Positions 1 through 10,900 of a stretch of 61,959 bases of DNA are shown here, one piece after another (positions within the stretch are counted from its first letter, which is position 1; the number at the start of each line of letters is the position of its first letter). The notes below the pieces were generated by a model. It was not told the origin of the DNA. It was given only the letters and a program-made list of their open reading frames with translations, and made no database searches. The stretch is from an uncultured Candidatus Saccharibacteria bacterium (lineage in GTDB: Bacteria; Patescibacteriota; Saccharimonadia; Saccharimonadales; Saccharimonadaceae). The translations under genes and the position numbers were made by a program. The stretch is from the NCBI GenBank assembly GCA_946414345.1, contig CAMKOB010000004.1, positions 1-61,959 of the forward strand, in the 5' to 3' direction.

Positions 1-140
1 GCTCCAGAATGATTGATGGCAATATATGGTTGCTTCTGGGTATCATGAAACAATGTATGCTGTTCACTCAATTCCTGAGTAAGCTTTTCGATTAACTTCT
101 GGCCAGAGCTCTGCTCCGTATCATCATTATCCTTATTCAT
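1..140 (-). CDS. Partial CDS (N-terminus only), primase/helicase-like N-terminus (MNKDNDDTEQSSGQKLIEKLTQELSEQHTLFHDTQKQPYIAINHSG...)
   Basis: Open frame running off the window edge. ATG overlaps the stop of the upstream gene (ATGA). The 'LFHD...PYIAI' segment resembles the N-terminus of phage/plasmid primase-helicases. Confidence 0.5.
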   Translation of the reverse strand, partial: MNKDNDDTEQSSGQKLIEKLTQELSEQHTLFHDTQKQPYIAINHSG

Positions 141-567
141 TCCAAAGGTCCTTATGCTCTTGTTTTGTTAATCTTTTATACTCTCTAACAGTATCAACTG
201 GTCGTCCGTCTATATAAATTCCTGGCGGCAAGCAGGCTTCACTTTTTCCGTCATACTCTAGCATGGCAGTGATAGCGTCAATAGTTTCGCCGATTCTATT
301 TCCCCAGCATTGATGATATACTTCTCGAGGCATTTCGTTTTCTACGAAATCGCAGACAAATCTGACAAAATCGATATAGCTATTTAGAAGCACTTCGTCT
401 TTTATCCATAAAGCCTCGTTTTCATGTTTTTTTGTAACGCTGATTGAATGTCTCGTTTCTACAAACAAGAATTTTTCCATCATTTCATTCACTATACAAT
501 TCGGATAGACAAACTCGATTGAGTGACCTAACCTAGCAATATCCTTTTCGTTTTTCATATTGTCCAT
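133..567 (-). CDS. Hypothetical protein, mobile-element associated
   Basis: 144-aa ORF, AAGGAG SD, translationally coupled to the next gene. Confidence 0.65.
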   Translation of the reverse strand: MDNMKNEKDIARLGHSIEFVYPNCIVNEMMEKFLFVETRHSISVTKKHENEALWIKDEVLLNSYIDFVRFVCDFVENEMPREVYHQCWGNRIGETIDAITAMLEYDGKSEACLPPGIYIDGRPVDTVREYKRLTKQEHKDLWNE

Positions 568-578
568 ATAATTTCTCC

Positions 579-737
579 TTATTTAATTGTTGATAATTGA
601 TGTTCCCGCAAAGCCTTAGCTAAGCAGAATCGCACCACTGCGATACCTGCGACCTCCGGCTGTATTTCTTCCGGCAGGTCAATGCCAAGGCTACGCATGA
701 GCGACTCAAACTCGCTTATCTCTTTGTCGGTTAACAT
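579..737 (-). CDS. Small hypothetical protein (52 aa; MLTDKEISEFESLMRSLGIDLPEEIQPEVAGIAVVRFCLAKALREHQLSTIK)
   Basis: Read by eye, below the ORF-track cutoff; directly upstream of and co-directional with the 133..567 gene. Confidence 0.5.
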   Translation of the reverse strand: MLTDKEISEFESLMRSLGIDLPEEIQPEVAGIAVVRFCLAKALREHQLSTIK

Positions 738-968
738 ATGTTTTCCTGATTAAAGTTGATATTAGTTCTCATAAACGTCGCATAGAGTAGGGATAACGGA
801 TTATCTGCGATAAAAGTGGAGGTAATACTTTTCAGATTTTTCCGAAATAGCTAAACTATGCGACGAGTACGATTAAGTGGGGTGCCTCGTCTAAATTGTT
901 AATTTTCGATACTCGCTCCATTAGCTGCCTGCGTGTATCTGCACTCGATTTTATTTGATACAAAATAA

Positions 969-989
969 CCCTACATATGAAATGTAGGG
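969..989. terminator. Perfect-stem hairpin CCCTACAT-ATGAA-ATGTAGGG
   Basis: 8-bp inverted repeat just downstream of the 1016..1783 CDS (minus strand). Confidence 0.5.
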
Positions 990-1015
990 TAAGTGTTGGT
1001 AAACTGTAGGTACGA

Positions 1016-1783
1016 TTAAGATGTTAGAATGCTTTTTATCCTATCCACCGACACTTTCTTTTTCTTTAATTCCTTAAATGTGGGTTTAAAGTTGGCGATA
1101 AGACTTCCTCTATCTCCATGAATCGTAAAGAATGCATTATATATCATCGGGTCTTTAAAAATTCTTTGCAGTGCATCGTAATTCTTATATTTAGATTGAG
1201 GGTTAACGTCGGTAATTTTAAACTCTTTACCTTGATGATTAAAAGCGTATTCTATGAATGGCTCGAATAGCAAACCTTGCGATAGATGGTCATTGACGAC
1301 ATATTCTCGCCCATCGATAAGGATCGTTAATACACCGTTCTTTTCCTTAAGTTCTAAAGCAACACTATCTTCGTTTATATTTTTCGTTTGCGGTTTATCG
1401 TTCAGAATTGCCGACACGCCTTCTTTAAAACCGTCATACATAGTGACTTCAAATTTAACTATACTTAGGCAGTAAGATACGAGGTCATTCCATCGCCTTT
1501 CGTCTTCCTGGTCGACAACGGGCTCAATATAATCAAATTGCCGGCAAATATATGGGTCGTCAGTATCGAGAACTTCCTGCTTATTTTTATAGAGCCGTTC
1601 ATGGCTAAACGTAATGCAATTAGGCTGCCTTTCAAGAAGTGTAAGAATCGCTACGATATCATCGACGTCGAGGTCTTCGATATCCCTAGAATCAAAGATG
1701 TGATGGTTTCTATCTAAAATAGCATCTTCGCATCGCTTAGTAAGAAAATCAGCCAAATGCGTTATTTTTGCTATTCTATTCAT
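1016..1783 (-). CDS. Hypothetical protein
   Basis: 255-aa ORF with TATAAT 7 nt upstream of ATG. Confidence 0.65.
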   Translation of the reverse strand: MNRIAKITHLADFLTKRCEDAILDRNHHIFDSRDIEDLDVDDIVAILTLLERQPNCITFSHERLYKNKQEVLDTDDPYICRQFDYIEPVVDQEDERRWNDLVSYCLSIVKFEVTMYDGFKEGVSAILNDKPQTKNINEDSVALELKEKNGVLTILIDGREYVVNDHLSQGLLFEPFIEYAFNHQGKEFKITDVNPQSKYKNYDALQRIFKDPMIYNAFFTIHGDRGSLIANFKPTFKELKKKKVSVDRIKSILTS

Positions 1784-1986
1784 ATCTTATATTATACCAT
1801 AATCCCAGATAAAATCATCTCCGCAAGGGCTCGCAAACGGCGTTCTGGAGCGTGTTTGGACTTGAAGCGAGAACTTATCTAGCTTTGCGATAAAAACGTC
1901 CAAAACTCGCTTTAAATGCTCCGTGGACATTTTTGTCAAAAAGGCTTTATTTTTCTCATAAATGAGAGCAAAATTTCAATTTAATT

Positions 1987-2190
1987 ATGAAAATGCCGAA
2001 AAATATCACGATTATGAAATATCTCGGTACCGATGGCGAGTACCATTTCGAGATTATTGACGACTTGCAGTTTCCGAATCTTGAAGACGGGCTTAATTAT
2101 CTCGCTAGGCTAGAGCGTCAACTTTGGGCTGATGGCGAGATTGTAGAGCATTTATGGACTAGGACGTCAGAAAGTTGCGGTGCAATATGA
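1987..2190 (+). CDS. Small hypothetical protein, similar to the 7421..7696 product
   Basis: 67-aa ORF, first in an overlapping small-gene operon. Confidence 0.55.
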   Translation: MKMPKNITIMKYLGTDGEYHFEIIDDLQFPNLEDGLNYLARLERQLWADGEIVEHLWTRTSESCGAI

Positions 2191-2417
2191 AACTTCTTCA
2201 GCCCGATATTTGTCGAAACTTCTACCGCTACGAGCAAGTTCGTAGGGGCGGTAAATACAATATGATTATGGACGCAAGGCTTGCGATGTTAGAGGCAAGG
2301 CTGAGTGCGAAAGAGTATGCAAACGTGATTAGCCATTATTCCGAGTACAAGTCGGCAATAGAGGAGAGCTTCGACTCGATAGATAATTTTATGGAGGTTT
2401 TTAGGTGCGACTCTTAG
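2175..2417 (+). CDS. Small hypothetical protein
   Basis: 80-aa ORF overlapping its neighbours. Confidence 0.55.
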   Translation: MRCNMKLLQPDICRNFYRYEQVRRGGKYNMIMDARLAMLEARLSAKEYANVISHYSEYKSAIEESFDSIDNFMEVFRCDS

Positions 2418-2701
2418 ATTACGAGTGTCAGACTACTTTCTGGCAAGACTTCACTATTGCCGATAAGTTTGGGCTTGAGGCAGTTAAAGACACTTATAGG
2501 AGAGCTAAGGAAGAATGGGGCGATGACCGTATATATGGTACCGAGCTCTCGATGGTGCTTAATCATAAGTGCTGGTATTATTACGAGCGGAACAATACCT
2601 TAAGCAAGCTATATGCTGACCTTTGGGCTGAGTATCACGACTACGTGCTTGATAACTGGAAAGGAGAAGATTTGCAGTATTATCTGCGAATTACGGATTG
2701 A
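2405..2701 (+). CDS. Mobile-element small protein (TTFWQDFTIADKFG...VLNHK...YADLW...YVLDNWKGEDLQYYLRITD type)
   Basis: Recognised motif pattern of small proteins common on plasmids/ICEs/prophages. Confidence 0.6.
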   Translation: MRLLDYECQTTFWQDFTIADKFGLEAVKDTYRRAKEEWGDDRIYGTELSMVLNHKCWYYYERNNTLSKLYADLWAEYHDYVLDNWKGEDLQYYLRITD

Positions 2702-2942
2702 GATGATAATCATAAACGGCAACGAAGTTATCGATAAGTGTAGTATGTGCGGTAAAGACTCGCATTTGCGATTGACGGATGAAGAATTGGAAGCACTCAA
2801 AACGTATCTATCTAATGGTGGTTATATCCAAGAATGCTTGCCCTCGCTAAATAAATGCGAGCGTGAGTTTATTAAGAGCGGGTATTGCCCAAGTTGCCAA
2901 GAGCTAATCTTTGGCAATAGAGAAACCGAGCGAATCATTTAG
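2702..2942 (+). CDS. Small zinc-ribbon-like protein (two CxxC motifs)
   Basis: ATG at 2702 (MIIINGNEVIDKCSMCGKDSH...GYCPSCQELIFGN); abuts the previous stop; a more likely start than 2613. Confidence 0.55.
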
Positions 2943-2957
2943 TATTATTTTCGCTTT

Positions 2958-5096
2958 TTACGACGGTTGTTTGCAAAAATCGATAAATTCTTCTTTGCTC
3001 ATTATCTTTTCGTCGCCACCCATATATCGATAGATACGCCAAGTATCTTCACGCATAATTGGAAGATAGAATATCTGGTCGGTTAGTTTTGACGCCTGTT
3101 TATACGCTCTTTTAAGTTCTTCGACTTTAGATTTGTAAATATTATTCTCAAAACCGCCCACCATATTAGATGAGATATTAACGCTCTTTACTTCGAAGAT
3201 ATGGATACGCCCAAAGCTGTCTTTCATAACGAAATCCGGATATGACGAATGTAGAGCACCCATATAATACTCGAATTTAATCGAGGAGTTTCCGACATAA
3301 TTTTTGCCCCACATATAGATATACTTCGATTCGCCGATAAATTCTGGTTCAGTTTCCCCAAGTAGATTTGTTCTTCCGGCGTTCGGATTCTTCTTGCCAA
3401 CGAGTTTACGTGCAGCGACACGATCGCCAGTAGTATTGTCGTCTTTTGCGAGTTCCTTTAGAATATCGACCCATTCGCGTTCAGCCTCGCTATCAAAAGA
3501 GAATTTGTCTTTTCCATCGGTTCGTTTCCAAACCCAATCGGCAATATTAACATAATGGTCGTTATCCATATAGTGTGAAGACGGAGCGAACGACACTTCT
3601 ATTTCTTTGCCGTTTTCATCTTTCGCGACTTCCATACTGTCTTCATAGTTGCAGACGTACTCGTTGCTTTCCTTTGCTATGGCTTCGATATTCTCCGTAA
3701 ACTCTCTCCATTTGCCGTAATCATCGGAATACTTATCGCACATCTTCTGAACGCTAGCGTCGGCTTTCTTATAATCGGAATAGAGCTTGAAGATACTAGT
3801 TGGAGCACTAACTTTTTCTTGCTGTCGTAAAAATTCGGCTAATTTGAAAGAAGATTTTTGAGAAAGTTCTTTTAGCTTTGTCGTCTTAATTTTGACTTCA
3901 TCGGTAATAATGTCGCTATCTTGCCATAACTTTACGCCAAATGTTTTCCTTAAATCTTCTGGGATAATACCCCAAATCCATGCCGTCATTGCAAGCTCTT
4001 TGGCTTCATCGCTAAGCGTCTCAAAATCAAGCAGTCTAGGGTTTCGTCGAACGCGACCCATAACTTGCTCATCGAGTTGCTTGCTCTTGCTATCACGCAT
4101 TTGGTAAAGCATGCAAGCACGAGGAATATCCCAACCTTCAGTGATAACCATCTTAAAGATGATTATGTCGATGGTTGAAAGATTTTCTTTTGCGTAGTCT
4201 TTCCACTTAGATACGGGCAGCTTTTTTGCCTTAAACGTATCATTTGTGTCGCATTCCTTTTCGTTATTTACGATTAGCATCCACTTTAAGTCTGTGTGCT
4301 CAGCTTTATTCAACTCAGCCTTTATTTCCTGTATTTCAGTGTCGGCTTTATCCTTATTGGATATTTGAATGATTAAGCAGGGATTTACGCCCAATAAATT
4401 ACGATATTCGCCTTTTATGTCCTCAAACTTATTAATAGCGTCGGCAACCTTAACGTTTTCATCGTCTACTAGCTCAATATCCTTTATAAGCTTTGCGTTT
4501 ACGGCGTCATCATTTTTAATCTCGACGTCTGGGTGTTGCCCACGAGATAGTTTTGGAGTGGCTGAGAAATTATAGATTTTCGCAAAATGTTTCTCAGAAA
4601 GATTATCTAGATTATTGGTTGCGATATGGCACTCGTCCTTGATAAGATATATTTTCTTTTCTGGACCGCCAAGACTTTTCATGAGGGTAATATCGAGCAA
4701 GAAGCTTTCCATTACACCTTGCATTAGTTTTCCGCCCTTTTTGTATAAATCCCGAGGCAATAAATATACGTTATGGTCTGGGGGGATAAATAGCGTTTCT
4801 TCGCTCGTTGTTTGAGTATTTATAAGGTATGGGTTGAGATTAGGGAACTCGCCACGAATAGAGGCGTACTCTTCAAATTTTTCGTAGTTCTGCTTTGCTA
4901 GGTCACCTTTTGAAAGAGAAGACACCAAGAAGACAACGTCGTGGTCTTTTGCGAGAATTTGATTCATCATATCAGCCATCATATGCGTCTTACCGCTACC
5001 AGTTGGTGCCTTAAAAGTTATCTCGTCCTGAGTTTTAGTTAATTCAACTAGCTTTGCGACGGCTTCGTTTTGTAGGTCTATTGCGTCTTGGGGCAT
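2958..5096 (-). CDS. res: Type III restriction endonuclease Res subunit (SF2 helicase + PD-(D/E)XK)
   Basis: Walker A FKAPTGSGKTH, DECH box, GRVRR motif, PDFVMK...IFEVKS nuclease motif; directly follows mod. Confidence 0.9.
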   Translation of the reverse strand: MPQDAIDLQNEAVAKLVELTKTQDEITFKAPTGSGKTHMMADMMNQILAKDHDVVFLVSSLSKGDLAKQNYEKFEEYASIRGEFPNLNPYLINTQTTSEETLFIPPDHNVYLLPRDLYKKGGKLMQGVMESFLLDITLMKSLGGPEKKIYLIKDECHIATNNLDNLSEKHFAKIYNFSATPKLSRGQHPDVEIKNDDAVNAKLIKDIELVDDENVKVADAINKFEDIKGEYRNLLGVNPCLIIQISNKDKADTEIQEIKAELNKAEHTDLKWMLIVNNEKECDTNDTFKAKKLPVSKWKDYAKENLSTIDIIIFKMVITEGWDIPRACMLYQMRDSKSKQLDEQVMGRVRRNPRLLDFETLSDEAKELAMTAWIWGIIPEDLRKTFGVKLWQDSDIITDEVKIKTTKLKELSQKSSFKLAEFLRQQEKVSAPTSIFKLYSDYKKADASVQKMCDKYSDDYGKWREFTENIEAIAKESNEYVCNYEDSMEVAKDENGKEIEVSFAPSSHYMDNDHYVNIADWVWKRTDGKDKFSFDSEAEREWVDILKELAKDDNTTGDRVAARKLVGKKNPNAGRTNLLGETEPEFIGESKYIYMWGKNYVGNSSIKFEYYMGALHSSYPDFVMKDSFGRIHIFEVKSVNISSNMVGGFENNIYKSKVEELKRAYKQASKLTDQIFYLPIMREDTWRIYRYMGGDEKIMSKEEFIDFCKQPS

Positions 5097-6682
5097 TATT
5101 CGGCTCCCTCAATACGCTTTTTGTAATCGCTATCTTTTTCTACGGATTTTTGAGTATTATCGAAGTTTTCGCACACCCACTTTATCTTCTCTTTTGAGTT
5201 CATTTTTTCTTTATCATAAAGCGTTTCGTCGATTACATCGAACGGAGTTTTGCCTTCGGATGATTCAAAATTTGCGACGGTTTCTATATCATAGACGTCT
5301 AAATTATCGCCGTATGGCTCATTGTTTTTAATCCAATCAAATTTTTTGTTGCCGTCATAACATTCACCAGTCATAATACGCTTTAGACGCTTAGTAGTCA
5401 CGTCAACCGCAATTCCATTTGGGTTAAGTTGGTTTTCTTCATTGTTTGTGACGAGAATAAATTCTCTCTTACCATCATCATCTCTGTTTAAATCCATTAC
5501 AGCATGTCCAGTTGTCCCAGATCCGGCAAAGAAGTCTAATACTTTGGCGTTATCCTTAATCGAGCCGAGTTTTATGATTGCTTTTATTAGCTTTACTGGC
5601 TTAGGGTTTTCAAATGGATATTCTCCGCCAAAAATTGACTTTAACTCTTCGGTCGCGTTATTATTAGAGCCAAACTCTTCCCATGGCCACCAGTTATTCG
5701 CACACTGTCCTTCACCTTCAACAGACGATTGAAACACTTTGATTCTCGGAAATCCATCGCCGCCGTTTGTCCAATGTACAGTGTTGTTTTTTATATGCTC
5801 CTCGAATGTTTTCTTCGAACCGCTCCATGTTCCTTCTAGAGTCTTACCGGAAGGTGTTTTTATTGCATATGTGCTACCATTTCGACCATTTGAGATTTTC
5901 CATGGCTTAGATGTCCATGGACCCCTAGGGTCGTTGTCTGGATTAGAGAATTTCCCAGTGCTATTAACTTTACCGATACCAGCTTGTCTGTGATAATCGA
6001 GATTTTTTGAATACACGAGAATATGCTCTGCGACCAAGCCAATCATCTTAGTCTTGTCGTTCGGCTGATTGCTTCGTCTACGCCAGTGTATATTACCTTC
6101 AAAATTACGCTCCCCGAAAACCTCATCAAAAAGACATTTTACATAAGCTTGATTTCGGTCATCCATGCTACAGAATATCACGCCATCTTCAGATAGTAAT
6201 TGTTTAGCAAGTTCTAATCTTGGATAGAGCATCGAAAGAAGATTATCGCGTGTAATTGCGTTGTCGTAATTAGTCTCGGCAAATTCGCCCATACTATCTT
6301 TTCCGTATGGCGGGTCAATATAGATTACATCAATCATCCCACGATATTCGACGAGGAGATTTAAGAGTGCGTCATAATTATCCCCAATAATTAATTTGTG
6401 AGTAACACCTTTTTCGTCGGTTCTAAACGATAGATCATCATTCTTTTTAAAATACTTAATTGTGTCGGTAAATTTTTCGAGTCTTTTATCGAAGTGTAAG
6501 CCCGTTCTGCGATATGTGGTGCCTAACTCGGCTATAGCAACGGCTTCAGTTAGAGTATCAGCGTTATTGATTAGTTTTTTAAGAAGGTCGGCATTAGTTT
6601 GCTCAATAATTTTATCTTCAATACGGCGATCTATCTCAGCCAAAAGCTCCTGTTTACTTTGTTCAAGATTGTTGTCTGGCAT
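5096..6682 (-). CDS. mod: Type III DNA-methyltransferase Mod subunit
   Basis: DPPYGKD motif IV, FFAGSGTTGHA motif I, adjacent res with TAATG overlap. Confidence 0.92.
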   Translation of the reverse strand: MPDNNLEQSKQELLAEIDRRIEDKIIEQTNADLLKKLINNADTLTEAVAIAELGTTYRRTGLHFDKRLEKFTDTIKYFKKNDDLSFRTDEKGVTHKLIIGDNYDALLNLLVEYRGMIDVIYIDPPYGKDSMGEFAETNYDNAITRDNLLSMLYPRLELAKQLLSEDGVIFCSMDDRNQAYVKCLFDEVFGERNFEGNIHWRRRSNQPNDKTKMIGLVAEHILVYSKNLDYHRQAGIGKVNSTGKFSNPDNDPRGPWTSKPWKISNGRNGSTYAIKTPSGKTLEGTWSGSKKTFEEHIKNNTVHWTNGGDGFPRIKVFQSSVEGEGQCANNWWPWEEFGSNNNATEELKSIFGGEYPFENPKPVKLIKAIIKLGSIKDNAKVLDFFAGSGTTGHAVMDLNRDDDGKREFILVTNNEENQLNPNGIAVDVTTKRLKRIMTGECYDGNKKFDWIKNNEPYGDNLDVYDIETVANFESSEGKTPFDVIDETLYDKEKMNSKEKIKWVCENFDNTQKSVEKDSDYKKRIEGAE

Positions 6683-6790
6683 AAAGGTTTCCTCCGCAAT
6701 TAAATGATAAATGTCCTTATACCCATTATATCACAAAAAGCATAAAATCTGAGACTGCTAACACCTTAAGAATTGACAAAACCGAGAGTT

Positions 6791-7321
6791 TTATTTACGC
6801 TTATATTTCTTCTTTAGCTCAGGGTTGTTGTCTATGATACTAATGATTCTCGGCTGCAGGAAATACCGCACTTCTAATTGCCCGTCGAATCTTGGACCAG
6901 TCATTTGTGTTTTTCCAGCCATACTAATTATTCCTAGACTATTCAGCTCTATAACTAGTCCGTCATTCATAGGTAGGCTCAGTGTATGTGTTCTGTCGGC
7001 AAGAAACTCTCTTATCAATGTCGTTTTGACGCTATCAGCACTCAGTAAGTATGCCTCGGTTTTTCTATTGATTCTTTTCCAAGAAATCTTATCGGCTATC
7101 CGCTTGACGATAAATACCCCTAGCATGATACTCAAGATAGAGATTGATAGTATAAATACGGGTCCAAGTATAAATCCAAAATCATTCCGAAAATTTACCA
7201 TATATAGTGCGTTAAGAGCTTCTTCCGGTAGAAACAGTATTAAGCCGGACGCTAAAGAGATAGCCCCAAGTATGCTTGGTGGCAGTTTTAGGATTTCTAG
7301 AAAATCTTTTACTGATGGCAT
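6791..7321 (-). CDS. Hypothetical membrane protein
   Basis: 176-aa ORF with two hydrophobic segments; TATAAT 7 nt upstream of ATG. Confidence 0.55.
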   Translation of the reverse strand: MPSVKDFLEILKLPPSILGAISLASGLILFLPEEALNALYMVNFRNDFGFILGPVFILSISILSIMLGVFIVKRIADKISWKRINRKTEAYLLSADSVKTTLIREFLADRTHTLSLPMNDGLVIELNSLGIISMAGKTQMTGPRFDGQLEVRYFLQPRIISIIDNNPELKKKYKRK

Positions 7322-7372
7322 ATCTTATATTATACCATGAGGATGCCTTTGGTAGGGGGCGTGAACCCCTTA

Positions 7373-7402
7373 CAAAAACCAGCCCATCAGGACTGGTTAT
7401 TT
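7373..7402 (-). terminator. Rho-independent terminator (ACCAG...CTGGT-TTTTG)
   Basis: Inverted repeat plus U-tract downstream of the 7421..7696 CDS. Confidence 0.5.
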
Positions 7403-7420
7403 CGTGCTTAAAATGCCTAC

Positions 7421-7696
7421 CTACTTGGCTTTTGCCCAAACTTCATCAAGTTCTTCGAGCTTTTTAATCCTAGCCTCAGACTCGTCTTTCATTAACTGTT
7501 TGTGTTCTTCTTCGTTTAGGCTCTTAATCCAGAGTAACTCTTTCATTTCGCCTGTATAGAGCATTTCGTCAGCCTCAACCTCCATTAGGTTTACGCGATT
7601 GTCGACCTCGTTGTCTGGCATATCTATTTTCGGCATCGAGCGATATCGAGGCATGCCTTTCTTATCTAAATATTTCATTAAAACTAGTTTTTTCAT
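7421..7696 (-). CDS. Small hypothetical protein, possible paralogue of the 1987..2190 product
   Basis: 91-aa ORF; shared layout MKYL..G....IDxPxx...N..............GE..ELLW... Confidence 0.5.
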   Translation of the reverse strand: MKKLVLMKYLDKKGMPRYRSMPKIDMPDNEVDNRVNLMEVEADEMLYTGEMKELLWIKSLNEEEHKQLMKDESEARIKKLEELDEVWAKAK

Positions 7697-7730
7697 AAAC
7701 TAATTTTTGTTCTATTGGTAATTTTGATTG

Positions 7731-7835
7731 TTAGACGAGGCTCGGTAGTATATCAGGAGTTAGCTCCGCAATCGTTCCGTCGCAAAGCTCTATTTCGCCA
7801 TCAATTTCACACAGCTCGCATTCTATATTCGTCAT
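7731..7835 (-). CDS. Possible 34-aa small protein MTNIECELCEIDGEIELCDGTIAELTPDILPSLV
   Basis: Read by eye; contains CxxC; low confidence because of length. Confidence 0.3.
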   Translation of the reverse strand: MTNIECELCEIDGEIELCDGTIAELTPDILPSLV

Positions 7836-7928
7836 AGTAATTTAATTATCCCCCACTTAGTCCCCTTAATATAAAACAGATGACACAATTAGGTGTATTA
7901 AACTATGCTTTTGGCTTATCACAAAATG

Positions 7929-10900
7929 CTACTTGATTCTGATGCTACCGTCTATTATCTCTACTTTTCCAGTATCGATAAAACCTCGTTTGAAATGGTT
8001 TTTATAAATACGATCGGCTTGAGAAGAATAGCGTCCTTTTCTGAAAACCCTAGTATTAATTTCTCTAAACACATCTTCAGGAGCAAAGCCGTTTTTATAT
8101 GGCAGAACTTCTTCTATTATTTTTTGGATATGGTCGTAATGCTCCATTACGTATAGGCTATCCCAACCATCGTTATTACTCCACCCCTTGTATCCGAAGG
8201 TCCCCATTCCATATGTTTTACGTAATTTAGATGTCCATGAGCTATAAATGTTTGTCAACTTCGCGTCAACATCTTCAGACCTAGTCTCTATAACTAGTTC
8301 ATCTTCATACTGATTATCTGAAGCTTCATCCTTAGGCGTTTCTTTGTCGTAATTAGCAATTGCATTTTGTATTGCGTTAAACAGACGTTTTTGAGTATTT
8401 GCGTTATCGTGATACCAGTCGGTAGACCAGATTCTGTGGAACTTCCAACCTTGGCTTTCAAGGATTTTTTGCCTTAATATATCTCTATCTCTTGCGGTTC
8501 TACTGCTATGATATGCAGCACCATCACATTCGATTGCCAAAACATATCTCCCCTCGATTTCTGGGTGGAGAACGGCTATATCGATTTTGTATCCAGACGA
8601 TCCTACTTGTGTTTTGAGCTTATAACCCCTGTTTATTAGGACGTCATACACATCTTCCTCGAACTTCGAATCAAATACTGGCGAATCTTCTTCACTGTTT
8701 TGATTATCACCCAGCAACGCGGACATTCCGTGTTCGGCATAATCAATAAAATCACGTATTAGTTTTCGCTGAGGATTGTTTTCCGTTCCTCTAACCTCAT
8801 TTGCTCTAAACGATGAGACTACTGTCATAGAACGTCGTGCACGAGATATGGCAACATTTAATCTTCTTTCACCTCCAACCATAGCTAGAGGACCAAAACG
8901 CATTGCGAAAGTTCCGCTTTTATCTTTTCCGTAACCGCAAGATATAATAATCCTGTCTCTCTCGTCGCCTTGTACACGCTCAAGATTTTTCACAAAGAAA
9001 GGTTCGGCATTATTCTCATTGAAGAAAGCTTCGCACTCTGGGTGCATGTCCCTAAGCTTATCTATTGCTTCACTGATTGCATTTTCTTGCGATTTACCAA
9101 AAGTAACAATACCTAAAGAACGGTCTGGCTGAGTTTTTATATGTTCGAGAACGATTTCTGCGACCATTTCTGCTTCTGGTTTATTGCCACCTTTACTCTC
9201 CCAAACGCCATTTTCGCAATAGATGAAAGAGACACCTAAGTTGCCACCTATGGAAGAGGCAGGAAAAGTAGCTAGGCGGCTATTATAAAACTTATTATTC
9301 GAGAACGTAATCAAGGACTCATCCTTACTGCGGTAATGCCAGTTTAGATATACGTCAGGAAATGCCGCCGACATTTCGTCAAGGATAGATTCGAGATTGT
9401 CAATTTGGGGGTTCTCCTCGTCATATTCATCATCGTCGTCGTCCATAGCGTCAAAGAAGCTTGTAGGAGGCATCTGTTTTGAGTCTCCCGCAACGATAAC
9501 CTGCTTTCCTCTAATAATGGAAGTAATTGCATATTCTGGCTTAACCTGAGAAGCCTCATCAAATATAACGACGTCGAATTTCCAGTTAGGGTTCATGCCA
9601 AAATACGAGGAAACAGTAAGCGGAGACATCATCATGCAGGGCTTTAATGCTGGCAATACTATTGGGAGATTTTTAATAAGTGTACGGGTTGGCATTAACC
9701 GAGTCTTCTTCTTGAGTTCTCGTTGTAGTAGCTGAATCTCTCCGCCATGTGCTTGGTTTGCAAAAAGTGAGAAATTAGGCATTTTAGAGAACAATTCACA
9801 CCTGATTCTAGCTGCGGATATTTCAAGAATCTTCTTATCATATTCGCGGAACATGTTTACGTCGGAATCATGTGCGGTATGATTATACCTTGAATACTTT
9901 TTATCGAAGTCTGTCATTTCGAGAGAAAGGACTAAGAACCTTTTCTTAAATATGTCAGCAATTTCGTTCGATTCGTATGTGTTATTGCTATCCTCGATTT
10001 TGGTTACAAAATCATTTAGCTTATATTTGCTCAAGAGGCTAGCTCGCGTCTCTATGTAGTGCTGATAATCTGGTAACGAATCGAAATCGAGTTTTTCGAG
10101 TAATTGGAGAATATCGGCTTTTTTCGAGTCCGCCGAAGCCTTAAGCTTATCAAATGTAGTTTTGGCTTTAAGATTAAGAGAAGAAATGTCTTTTTTATAA
10201 CCAGCGATTGCGGCTTCGTTTGTATTATAAGAAATGAGCATGCTTAACGCATTGACATAATCGCCATACTTCATTTTTCTTAAACTTGAGGTACTTAACT
10301 TACCGACCAACTCTTTGTAATCGCCAGAGAGTCTACTGAAGAACGAGTTATATTTATTGACCAGCTTCTTGTAGCAATCGTTTGGATTATCTAGCTCCAT
10401 AAAGTCTTGCGAGAAGTCTTCTAAAATCCTAGTCTTAGTCTCCGAATTGTTCTTTTCGAGGTCCTTAATTTTTTGATTAATATCCTTAATCTGGCTTTGG
10501 TACGACAGAACACTTTCGACCAAATTATCTAAATCTTTATGTTCAGACTGCGAGAACGGTATCAAATCTAAAAGGCTAAACAGGCTTTTGCTTGTCGAAG
10601 AGATGTTGTCTAATTCGAGTGCTTCGATTTTTTCAGACAGCGTCGACGCATTGATGTTTCCGATTTTCTCTTGAACTTCACGTTTTGTCGAATTACCTAG
10701 CTCGCCCTGATAATATTGCCAATAATTCTCAGTAAAATGGCTTGTGTTATCTAGGAAACTTTTTCCATATTCATCGATTGCATAGAAAAGGTCGGTAATC
10801 TCGGTATTATAATCAGCATTCCAGTTAAAATCTTCTGGCATATCAAAAACCAGGTCTTTGGTAGAGCGTAGTTTACTAATCTCCCCAATAAGCATATACG

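Noticed and set aside
1801-1986. Partial inverted similarity (GTTTGGAC / GTCCAAAAC) as a structured RNA
   Set aside because: Arms are imperfect and short; not distinguishable from chance without folding/covariation analysis
2613-2701. Upstream 30-codon extension of the zinc-ribbon gene
   Set aside because: Overlaps the previous CDS; ATG at 2702 immediately after its stop is more plausible
7212-7439. 75-aa minus-strand ORF and GGGGTTCACGCCCC T-arm-like string
   Set aside because: Overlaps the promoter and start of 6791..7321; no full tRNA cloverleaf
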